Shown piece by piece: positions 1 through 7,027 of a DNA stretch of 15,001 nt. The notes beneath the pieces were generated by a model. That model saw only the letters and a list, made by a program, of their open reading frames with translations, did not search any database and was not told the origin of the DNA. This DNA comes from Akkermansia sp. (lineage in GTDB: Bacteria; Verrucomicrobiota; Verrucomicrobiia; Verrucomicrobiales; Akkermansiaceae). The stretch is from NCBI GenBank assembly GCA_017379255.1, contig JAFNWZ010000452.1:1-15001 (forward strand). Direction: 5' to 3'. Both the position numbers and the translations under genes were made by a program. Positions within the stretch are counted from its first letter, which is position 1, and each line of letters opens with the position of its first letter.

Positions 1-75
1 GAGCGCGAGAGAGTAGCAGAGGCAGAAGAGAATTTAGCAACATTGAAACAACAAATTAAGGAGCATACATTATGA
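1..75 (+). CDS. 3' end of an upstream gene, function unknown (partial)
   Basis: Frame 1 is open from the first base and ends at TGA 73-75, giving 24 visible residues (it begins ERERVAEAEENLATL). The piece is charged, rich in Glu and Ala, and heptad-like, so a C-terminal coiled coil is plausible. Its stop overlaps the start of the scaffold gene by an ATGA (72-75), which indicates translational coupling within one operon. The position just before scaffold and capsid would suit a portal or small structural gene in many phages. The portal is elsewhere in this window, however, and too little is visible to assign a function. Confidence 0.55.
   Translation, partial: ERERVAEAEENLATLKQQIKEHTL
58..63 (+). 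promoter_or_regulatory. Ribosome binding site of the scaffold gene
   Basis: AAGGAG lies 8 bases before the ATG at 72. It is one of the few clear Shine-Dalgarno sequences in the window. It supports starting the scaffold gene at 72, upstream of the in-frame TAG at 168, rather than at the GTG at 171 after it. Confidence 0.7.
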
Positions 76-731
76 GTGACGAATCAATAGAGTCCCCCCA
101 AGTACCCGAGGTAATGACAGAGACGGAGTCGAATCCATTTGCATTTACCGAGAGCGATATCGAGCAATAGGTGGAAGAAACCGAGAAGACGACGGGAGAA
201 GAAAACACCAACGGTGGCGAGTATGAATTCAACCTGGGCGAGGATAGCAGCATACCGCAACATCTGCACGGAGGCCTGGCAGAACGAGCCCAGCAGCTGG
301 GGCTGGACGGCAGCAAGGCAGCCGAATACCTGAATGCCGCCATGAGCTATGCCCAGGAGATGGAAGCACAGGCAGCAAGGGAAAGCGGAGCAGCCTTGCG
401 CCAGGAATGGGGAAGCGAGTTCGATGCCAAGGTGAATGCCACCAAGCAATTCATGGTGCGTATGAGCCAGAAAGCAGGACTGAGCGCTGAGCAGATGAGC
501 GTGCTGATGAGCCCGAACGGATTCCGCTTGATGAACGCGATACGCCAGGCGAGCGGAGGAGAGAATGTGCGCTACGCAGGCAATCCGCAGAGCGCACCGA
601 AGATGACACCGGAGCAAGAGCTAGAAGAGATTTACTCTGACCCGGTGAAATACCACGCCCTCATCACCCCGGGAGATCCCCAACACAAGATAGTCAACCG
701 AAGAGTCAATGAACTCCTAGGGATATAGTAA
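72..731 (+). CDS. Capsid scaffolding-like protein, two in-frame TAG codons
   Basis: With TAG read as an amino acid this is a 219-residue protein from ATG 72 to TAA 729-731. In-frame TAGs are codon 33 (168-170) and codon 219 (726-728), the latter directly before the TAA. The N-terminal third is acidic and probably disordered. The middle is helical and rich in Ala, Glu and Gln (for example EYLNAAMSYAQEMEAQAARE), followed by a GLSAEQMSVLMSPNGF segment. The C-terminus is short and basic (KIVNRRVNELLGI). This layout, size and position directly before the major capsid gene are typical of podovirus scaffolding proteins, which guide procapsid assembly and then leave. Under the standard code the product would be a 32-residue peptide, or a GTG-started protein beginning right after the TAG with no Shine-Dalgarno sequence. 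The start at 72 has a good ribosome binding site and an ATGA overlap. The scaffold role is inferred from composition and context; I see no sequence-diagnostic motif. Confidence 0.75.
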
Positions 732-757
732 GCCCGGTCACTTTACGGGATATTTAG

Positions 758-786
758 TTAAAAGTGTAATATGTTAATATGTAATC
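758..786 (+). promoter_or_regulatory. AT-rich doubled-octamer element upstream of the capsid gene
   Basis: The 55-base gap before the capsid gene contains TAATATGT twice in perfect tandem (767-774 and 775-782), then AATC and the ATG at 787. A near copy sits upstream of the tail-tube A gene (11203-11220). There is no Shine-Dalgarno sequence here. The element could be a phage late promoter with a very short or absent leader, a regulator-binding site, or a translation element. An additional weak pairing, CACTTT (739-744) with AAAGTG (761-766), lies just upstream. The function is inferred from recurrence and position only. Confidence 0.5.
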
Positions 787-1839
787 ATGGGTAATGATAT
801 ATTGAAGAGCAATATAGATGGATAGTACGGAGTTAAGTACACGAAAGTCTTGCAGCGCATGTTGCAGCAGGACTCCTCGCTAGTCACCCCCTACTTCACC
901 GTTATGAACGGTTGTGCAGGCAAGTCGGTAGAGATACCGTACAACGGCATGGCCGCGATGAAAGAACGCACGCAACGTGCAGAACCAATAACCAACCGCA
1001 GCGAGCTCCAATTCGGCAATCGCCACATGCGACCACGACACTTTCTCAACGTGTCGCAGTTCTCACATGACGACAAGATGTTCAACACGAACATTGATTT
1101 CTCTGTGAGCAACATCATCACCGAAGTACGCGCCGCCATCAACCGAACCCGAGATGAGGTGCTCATGGGTGTGGTCTATGACCCGGTAGATAAGTGCTAC
1201 CGCAAGCTCACCGTGGCGGAAGCCAGCAAGAACCTATACACCGGCATCGGAGGAGGACTACTTGCGACCAACTACACCGGGTTGGACGGCACAGGTCTTG
1301 AAGACTTAGGAGATGAGGATACCGGCAATGATTTGACCACAAACGTTGTGCCGTTCGATTTCAAGTACAGCGGCACCAAGACAGCCACGGGAGCAGTGCT
1401 CGACAAGATTGTACGCGGTATCGAGCTATTGAAGAAGCGCCAGGCATACAAAAAAGGCGTGAATACCTGTGTGCTAGCGCTAACGGCACGCCAGCTCGCG
1501 GAAATTCAGATGTGGGAGCAGGCGCAGAACAAGAACTATGGGTTCGGCGACCTAGTGAACGGCTACCAGAACCGCATTTTGGGCATCAATATCCTAGAGA
1601 CAGAGATGCTCCCCTTTGCGAAAGTAGGACCGAACCAGGTAGAAGCCAGAATCTGCCCGATGTGGGTCAAGGAGGATGCCATCTATGGTGTGTGGGACGA
1701 TGTCAAGGTACGCATCGACAGCAATTTGTAGGACTTTGTAGATTTGGGGCAAGTAGTGACCACATGTTCACTAGGTGCTAGCCGCAAGTACAAAGAGGCA
1801 GTAATACAGTTGCAGTGTGTTGAAAACATTGCATCGTAA
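787..1839 (+). CDS. Major capsid protein (DUF4043 / N4-gp56-like), two in-frame TAG codons
   Basis: Reading TAG as sense gives a 350-residue protein from ATG 787 to TAA 1837-1839. The TAGs are codon 13 (823-825) and codon 315 (1729-1731). Recognisable features are the N-terminal segment with KVLQRMLQQ, the early NGCAGKSVEIPYNGM strand, the TNRSELQFGNRHMRPRHF stretch, and the C-terminal WVKEDAIYGVWDDVKVRIDS. These resemble HK97-fold capsid proteins of the N4-gp56/DUF4043 group. Residues 315-350, present only if the second TAG is read through, contain TCSLGASRKYKEAVIQLQCV. This resembles the strand region that usually closes such capsid proteins, so the extension looks native rather than random. 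Size and position after the scaffold gene fit the family. Under the standard code only a fragment starting at TTG 850 and ending at 1731 would be called, lacking both termini. The family assignment comes from recall and has not been tested by a search. Confidence 0.85.
1754..1773 (+). other. Weak hairpin just downstream of the second capsid TAG
   Basis: TAGTGA (1754-1759) can pair with TCACTA (1768-1773) around an 8-base loop, about 25 bases after TAG 1729-1731 and inside the capsid coding frame. The pairing is short. It is listed because a downstream structure could affect readthrough, but chance is an equally good explanation. Confidence 0.2.
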
Positions 1840-1878
1840 GGAATGAACAAAGACGGGCGGGTGGGCAGGAAATAAAGG

Positions 1879-3984
1879 ATGCTGAACTTTTTAGGAATTT
1901 CGGAGAATCTATCGGTACTGGCAGACAGCAGATGGGTCAGTACCTTTCTGTTTACCGATGAGGTAACCGGAGCGACCGCGAACCTGGACGGAGTGACCTT
2001 TGAGGGTACGGTGAGCGTGGACGGACAGGAGGAATACGCCATCAGCTTCACCCGCAGCAGCGGAGACAGCCAGGCACATATCGTCGAAGTGGAACTTCCT
2101 CCGCTCCCGGAGGGACGCTGGAAATACTCCATCTTTGTGACCCACGAGACGGGAGAGAAATCCCGACTGATGTATGGGTATGTGACCGCCGTTGGGGCGT
2201 TCATCGACATGAGCGGCCACAGCTATGCGAACCGCACGCTGGAAGTGAAGCTACCAGGCGATGCGGCGAGACGTGTCCAGCTGGAGTGGCAGGCAAGCAC
2301 CGTAGCCCAGCAGGCAGCCAAGAATGCACTAGATGCCGCGGAACGAGTAGCGGACTTGCAGGAGACGGCAGAGGATGCCGTGACCAAGGCTACCGAAGCC
2401 CTGGGCAAACTGGACAAGGTAGAGGAACTGGTGGAAAATGCAGAGACAGCCGCAGGCGAAGCCCAGGAAGCCGCGAACCAGGCACAGGAAATCGTGGATT
2501 CCGCGCCGAGAGAATACATCCCGACCATCGTTGGTGGGTACTGGTATATCAACGGGCAGAATACCGGCGTGAAAGCCGAGGGTGAAGACGGCCTGGATGG
2601 TAGTCGAGTTGTGCGCCATCTGATACACAGCGTGGATGAGCTACCGAGCAGCGGAGCCACCTGCAACCCCGGGCACATCTATTATCTGGGGCTGCCAGAT
2701 ACTCTGCACACCCTGGATGATGCGCCAGACAACAGCGGAGAATGGAACGCCTGGAGCGTCTCCGCAGATTTAGTGCCCCACGGGGTGACGCTGAGCGGGC
2801 TGGTCGTACCGAGCGTCGGCAACAGTTGCAGTACGCCACAGTACATCGGGGTGTATCTGCAAGAGAACAACGTGAGACGCGGCTTGCTGACCAAGAGCAC
2901 CGCCAGCAAGACCTGGACAAAAGGGCAAGACGTGCGCTGGGACTTTGCCATTCCCTTTGAAGTGCCTGACGGTGCGGGGATAGAAGTATACCTGGCAGCC
3001 AACGAGGAAGACATCGGCGAGGCCAGCGTACCTGGTCCAGGAATACACATCATGAGCCCGTACCTGAATGAGGGCATCAGTTCATGCCGCTACGGAGCCA
3101 TGTGGTACGGGGGACGCAGCCCGTATCTTGGATTCACCAGTCCGAACGCAGGCCAGGTCATCGTGTATGAATGGTTCGATGGGCACGGCTGGGTAAGTCT
3201 GGCAGGGAATGCCGCCCAGATGATACGCCCGGCGAGTGCGAGTGTGGACGGTGTAGTGAAACTGGGCAGCGACCAGGTTCTGGAAGACGGGGCACCCGTA
3301 TGCACGAATGCCGAGGGACAGATGCAAGTGCCCAGGGCAACCGCAGCACGAGCAGGCGCGGTACTTCTGAGCCGGAGCACGCCCATCACCACAGGAGCGC
3401 CGATAGGCTATGACAGCAGCGGACGCCTGGTAGCCGATGCGGCAGAACTGGACGGACGCAGAGCCACCCTGACACAGTTCGGCGTTGTTAAGCTGGGCTC
3501 CGAATGGAAAGAGGGACTGGAGATACCCTATCTCGTGGGCATAGGCTCCACCGAAGACGGGCGACTGAGCAACAACCTACTGCACCGAGGCGCATTGAAA
3601 CATATGCAGCATGCAGGGTGGACGGAAACCGGCATGACCTGGACAAGCAACAGCTCATTCCTGGACGAGAGCAGCTATTACCTGGGACTGCACACCAGCC
3701 CCAGTTTCCGCCAGAGCGAAGCGAGTGGCCTGGAACTACTGCATGCCACGAGCAGCAGAATCGGCGGTGTTACCCTGACATCGAATGCTTACGATGAGAA
3801 CAGCGCCCGTGTACTGGACGCATCGGCACTGCGCCGCAACTATGCCCCACGCCCGGAACTGGCAGACATGCTTGCCGCTTACATCAAGACCAACACCACG
3901 CTGCTGAGCATCAAGGTGCTGACCCAGGAGGATTACGACAAGCTGACCACCATCGAAGCCCACACCCTTTACCTGGTATACTGA
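1879..3984 (+). CDS. Tail fibre / receptor-binding protein
   Basis: This is a 701-residue modular protein starting at ATG 1879, with AGGA at 1868-1871 as a ribosome site. Residues 1-130 form a beta-rich N-terminal domain, probably the virion-attachment part. Residues about 141-209 are an Ala/Glu-rich coiled coil, a usual trimerisation stalk. It is followed by a YIPTIVGGYWYINGQNTG module at about 212 and a region of beta-structured segments. The C-terminal part repeats a fibre-like motif, GVVKLGS, near residues 459 and 539, with a diverged GVTLTS near 630. Such repeats resemble the short repeats of phage tail-fibre shafts. The extreme C-terminus, IKVLTQEDYDKL followed by HTLYLVY, is a common ending of tail appendage proteins. 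It probably adsorbs the phage to host surface glycan or protein. Placement directly after the capsid gene is unusual. No TAG codon occurs within it. Confidence 0.78.
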   Translation: MLNFLGISENLSVLADSRWVSTFLFTDEVTGATANLDGVTFEGTVSVDGQEEYAISFTRSSGDSQAHIVEVELPPLPEGRWKYSIFVTHETGEKSRLMYGYVTAVGAFIDMSGHSYANRTLEVKLPGDAARRVQLEWQASTVAQQAAKNALDAAERVADLQETAEDAVTKATEALGKLDKVEELVENAETAAGEAQEAANQAQEIVDSAPREYIPTIVGGYWYINGQNTGVKAEGEDGLDGSRVVRHLIHSVDELPSSGATCNPGHIYYLGLPDTLHTLDDAPDNSGEWNAWSVSADLVPHGVTLSGLVVPSVGNSCSTPQYIGVYLQENNVRRGLLTKSTASKTWTKGQDVRWDFAIPFEVPDGAGIEVYLAANEEDIGEASVPGPGIHIMSPYLNEGISSCRYGAMWYGGRSPYLGFTSPNAGQVIVYEWFDGHGWVSLAGNAAQMIRPASASVDGVVKLGSDQVLEDGAPVCTNAEGQMQVPRATAARAGAVLLSRSTPITTGAPIGYDSSGRLVADAAELDGRRATLTQFGVVKLGSEWKEGLEIPYLVGIGSTEDGRLSNNLLHRGALKHMQHAGWTETGMTWTSNSSFLDESSYYLGLHTSPSFRQSEASGLELLHATSSRIGGVTLTSNAYDENSARVLDASALRRNYAPRPELADMLAAYIKTNTTLLSIKVLTQEDYDKLTTIEAHTLYLVY

Positions 3985-3985
3985 T

Positions 3986-4801
3986 ATGAAGATACGACTT
4001 GGAAGCATGACCGGCAGCCCCGGCGAAAGTGGGGGCGTAGACGGCTCAGGAGTGTATTTCAGCTTAGACAGCGGTCGAGACGGGCTGCAAGGCCTGAACG
4101 CCATCTACTACGGCGTGAAAGACGGCAAGGCGGTAAAGATATGGCCTGGAGAGGGTATGTACCGCATCACCGCGCTGGTGCTGAACCTGGCAGACAACCT
4201 ATCGAGCCTGCTGCACCAGTATGCGGTATCGACCAACGATTTCAAGGTGGGGAACGGCAGTCTGAAAGTAAGCATCAACGGGCGAACCTGGACACGCAAT
4301 CAGAAACGAAGCGACATCCGATGGGACAGCAACGCCAACACCCTTTACTTCGAGAACAACAGCGGGCCCTTTGCGGATTTCCTGAAACGCGGCGACTACC
4401 TGAACATCGAAGTCCGCATGGAAGCCTGGGGAAAGACCCTGGTACTGACTGAGGACTCCACCAGTGAATTCGTGAAAGTGAGCGATTTTAATCCCGTGAC
4501 CACCTGCGATATCTACATCGGCGCAGACTGGAAAGGAGACATCGCCAACGCTGCCGCCATTTGCAAGCAGGACGGCACCATTGCTGCCAAGGCCGAGGCA
4601 CAGATGGCCAGCAGTAAGAAGAAGAAGAAAGGCGGGAGCAAGAAATACGGCCAGGAGCAGACCGTGCAAGGCATTAGTTATCCCGGCTACATCGTGCTGC
4701 GGGGCGTGGCAGATTCGAAGGTGTTGCAATCACGCATCAGCTACCCAGCAGCGAGTCAGAGTATCACCGCCCGAGTAATGGAAATACATGTGAAAGAATG
4801 A
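3986..4801 (+). CDS. Uncharacterised virion or fibre-associated protein
   Basis: This is a 271-residue protein whose ATG follows the fibre stop by one base, so it is almost certainly cotranslated with the fibre. The N-terminus is Gly/Ser-rich (GSMTGSPGESGGVDGSG) and runs into an LNAIYYGVKDGKAVKIWPG segment that resembles short modules seen in appendage proteins. The middle is beta-rich with many aromatic and Asn residues (SDIRWDSNANTLYFENNSG). Residues about 211-220 form a lysine-rich linker, SSKKKKKGGSKK, encoded by AAG repeats and dividing the protein into two parts. A hydrophobic, Ser/Tyr-rich C-terminal portion follows. I see no catalytic motif. The neighbourhood suggests a fibre accessory, chaperone or capsid decoration role, but I do not recognise the family. 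It ends with TGA four bases before the next start. Confidence 0.6.
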   Translation: MKIRLGSMTGSPGESGGVDGSGVYFSLDSGRDGLQGLNAIYYGVKDGKAVKIWPGEGMYRITALVLNLADNLSSLLHQYAVSTNDFKVGNGSLKVSINGRTWTRNQKRSDIRWDSNANTLYFENNSGPFADFLKRGDYLNIEVRMEAWGKTLVLTEDSTSEFVKVSDFNPVTTCDIYIGADWKGDIANAAAICKQDGTIAAKAEAQMASSKKKKKGGSKKYGQEQTVQGISYPGYIVLRGVADSKVLQSRISYPAASQSITARVMEIHVKE

Positions 4802-4804
4802 GAT

Positions 4805-5023
4805 ATGTGCAAGACAGCAAAAGACTATCTGGGGGTGGTAAGAGAATACACCCGTGAAGTAATCACCTTTGGAGGATTCGGCCTGGCAGTACTCGTGTAC
4901 AGCGATTTTAAGGCTATGGTGACCGACCTGGCTGCCAGTAACGCGCGTACCGCAGAGATACTGCGAGACATTGATGTGAGGCTAAGCAACTTAGAACGAC
5001 GACAAGGAAAGGAGAAGAAGTGA
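4805..5023 (+). CDS. Small holin-like / membrane-anchored coiled-coil protein
   Basis: This is a 72-residue protein with a short hydrophobic stretch near residues 20-33 (ITFGGFGLAVLVYS), preceded by charged residues. An amphipathic helix follows (ASNARTAEILRDIDVRLSN) and a basic tail (ERRQGKEKK). A single weak membrane segment plus a coiled coil and a basic C-terminus fits small lysis proteins of the holin or XhlA type. It could equally be a small membrane-associated structural protein. The hydrophobic segment is short for a transmembrane helix. The gene starts three bases after the previous stop and lies directly upstream of the recoded small gene. No endolysin is visible nearby, so a lysis role is only a suggestion. 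Confidence 0.5.
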   Translation: MCKTAKDYLGVVREYTREVITFGGFGLAVLVYSDFKAMVTDLAASNARTAEILRDIDVRLSNLERRQGKEKK

Positions 5024-5024
5024 T

Positions 5025-5369
5025 ATGGGAAGTTCGGCAGGATGGAAATCCGTATTGGGAGGCGTAGCAAACATCGCCACGATGGGGTACTACGGGTAGT
5101 ATACGTCATCGAAGAAAATTGCCAAGGCACAGCAGCAGGCAGCAGCCGCGTATGCAGCGAGCAATGAAAAGGTTGCAGCAGCCATTGAAAGCAGCAGCCA
5201 GGCAACGCCGACGGCAGTACAGGCAACGACAAACGCCCCACAGCAAGCCGCAGAGGCTAACGTGTACTCCGCGCAGAAGCGCAAGCGCACCATAGCCAGC
5301 ACCGCCAACAAGACTTATGCCCGGACGAACAATGTTCTGGGCAGCATGGGAGGACGCAGCACACTATGA
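5025..5369 (+). CDS. Small pre-portal protein with in-frame TAG (hidden under the standard code)
   Basis: ATG 5025 opens a frame that runs to TGA 5367-5369, interrupted only by TAG at 5097-5099 (codon 25). Read through, it gives 114 residues. AAAGGAG at 5008-5014 is a good ribosome site, and its stop overlaps the portal start by ATGA. The protein begins with a small hydrophobic, Gly-rich segment (GWKSVLGGVANIATMGYYG). An Ala/Gln helix (KKIAKAQQQAAAAYAASNEK) follows, and the C-terminus is basic (AQKRKRTIAST and ending GSMGGRSTL). A basic C-terminus ending in a Gly-Arg-x-x-Leu type motif is typical of small proteins encoded beside portals in gut podoviruses; their role is not known to me. Under the standard code the product would be a 24-residue peptide. 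The continuous coding potential after the TAG and the exact overlap with the portal gene are strong evidence that this is real. Confidence 0.75.
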
Positions 5370-7027
5370 ATGAAGAGAACAATGCAGAAATCAGGCGAGT
5401 GTGTGAAACGCTGTTTGACACCTATACCCAGGTGGCAGCGAACGATGTGGACGAATTGCAGCGACTCATTGACCCGCGAGGGTACACCAAAGGGAAGCTG
5501 CACCAAGAGAACGTGCGATACCGTCATTGTCCACAGGCGAAAGCCGCGCTCGATGTGTTGGTATCGGCGCACAGCACCTACATCAGCCCGAGCGGGCAAA
5601 AGTGGTTCAGTCTGAAAAGCAGGCTCAACCAGCTGACCCCGTACGGCAAGAAGAACAAGATAAGCGACTGGTACAACAAGTGCACCGAAATCACCAACAA
5701 CGAGCTGAGCGACAGCAATTTCTACACCACCCTGCAAGAAGTCTACACCGACCGATGCCTGGGAGGGACAGGGGCATGCTACATAGGCGGCGATGAAACG
5801 AAGCCGCTGCACTTTGTGCACGTGCCGCTGGGCAGTTTTGCCATAGCCGAGGATGCGCACGGCACCGTGAACATGCTGGTGCGAAAATTCCGCTATACAC
5901 CCCACCAGGCAGCGAGTCAATGGGGCCTGGAGAACCTGCCCGAGCATGTGAAAGATGCCTATCTGGACTTACACCGCCGGTACACCGAGAAGATAGAATT
6001 CGTGCACCTGGTGAGACCCAAGGAGAACGGCATCAAAGGAGCGCAGGATATCCCGGAAGAGATGCGTGAATATGAAGGAATCTACGCCGACACCAGGAAC
6101 TACCATGTGATTCAGCGTGAGGGGTACTTCGAGTTCCCCTACCTGGTGACACGATTCCTGAAAGGCAACGACAGCGCGTATGGTGTAGCCCCGGGGCTGG
6201 GAGTCATCCCCATCATCCGCCAGCTGATGAAGCTGGAGCGCCTGCTTGATACCCAGGCAGAAGTGGCAACATTCCCACGCGTGCTGCAACTGGCAGGCCA
6301 GAATCGGCAGGTTGACATGCGAGCGGGAGGTATCACCACCATTACCCCAGATGAAGCCAGCCTGGGATATCCGCGAGAATGGGGCACCCAGGGCAGATAC
6401 GACATCGGGCTGGACAGAATCAAGGCCAAGGAGGAAATCATCAACCAGGCCTATTACGTCAACATGCTCAACGCCATCAGCAGCGTGGACAGACAGATGA
6501 CCGCGACAGAAATCAACGCCCGAGAATCAGAAAAGGTGCTGGCATTCAGTCCATCGTTCACGCTGTTCATCGCTGACTTCCGACCAGCCATGCGGCGCAT
6601 TATCTCCATCCTGTACCGTAAGGGATTACTGCCCAAGGAGGGTATGCCCGACGAGCTGTTCCGGGTGGACAGCAACGGGAACATCTGTGTGATGAACCCG
6701 AATGTGAGCTACCTGGGGAAGATAGCCCAGGCCATAGAACGAGTGCAGCGACGCGGCATTGACCAGGCATTGGAAACCATCATCGGGTACACGCAGGCCA
6801 CAGGAGACGGGAGCATGCTGCAAGCCCTGCAACCGCGACAGATAGCGAGATACGTGGTGGAGGCATCGGGTGCGCCCTATGACATCCTGCGAACGGACGT
6901 GGAGCTGGAAGCCATGGATGCCCAGGCAGCCCAGATGCAGATGGCACAGCTGGAGGCAGAGCAGCAGCAGATGCAGATGGCAGCAGCAGATAAAGGAGCA
7001 AGCGCGATACAGAAACTGAGCAAATGA
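5366..7027 (+). CDS. Portal (head-tail connector) protein, T7 gp8-like
   Basis: This 553-residue protein is of normal size for the head-to-tail connecting family (Pfam head-tail connector, T7 gp8 group). It forms the dodecameric ring at the capsid vertex through which DNA passes, and docks the terminase and tail. Typical stretches are SAHSTYISPSGQKWFSL near residues 67-83, a TTLQEVYTDRCLGGTGACYI block near 121-140, and AYGVAPGLGVIPIIRQLMKL near 271-290. Also seen is an SVDRQMTATEINAR stretch near 370, matching the helix-rich clip/stem region. The C-terminal 40 residues are Gln/Met/Ala-rich and probably form a barrel-like coiled coil. The start overlaps the upstream gene by ATGA, and the end overlaps the tail-tube B gene by ATGA. 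No in-frame TAG is present. GGAGGA at 5349-5354 may be its ribosome site, with a somewhat long spacer. Confidence 0.88.
   Translation: MNEENNAEIRRVCETLFDTYTQVAANDVDELQRLIDPRGYTKGKLHQENVRYRHCPQAKAALDVLVSAHSTYISPSGQKWFSLKSRLNQLTPYGKKNKISDWYNKCTEITNNELSDSNFYTTLQEVYTDRCLGGTGACYIGGDETKPLHFVHVPLGSFAIAEDAHGTVNMLVRKFRYTPHQAASQWGLENLPEHVKDAYLDLHRRYTEKIEFVHLVRPKENGIKGAQDIPEEMREYEGIYADTRNYHVIQREGYFEFPYLVTRFLKGNDSAYGVAPGLGVIPIIRQLMKLERLLDTQAEVATFPRVLQLAGQNRQVDMRAGGITTITPDEASLGYPREWGTQGRYDIGLDRIKAKEEIINQAYYVNMLNAISSVDRQMTATEINARESEKVLAFSPSFTLFIADFRPAMRRIISILYRKGLLPKEGMPDELFRVDSNGNICVMNPNVSYLGKIAQAIERVQRRGIDQALETIIGYTQATGDGSMLQALQPRQIARYVVEASGAPYDILRTDVELEAMDAQAAQMQMAQLEAEQQQMQMAAADKGASAIQKLSK

Noticed and set aside
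739..766. Rho-independent terminator after the scaffold gene
   Set aside because: The possible stem CACTTT/AAAGTG is AT-rich with a 16-base loop and no T-run follows. It is too weak to call a terminator.
4612..4640. AAG repeat in the lysine linker as a programmed frameshift site
   Set aside because: No slippery heptamer fits a productive alternative frame, and the zero frame continues for 60 more residues to a stop adjacent to the next gene.
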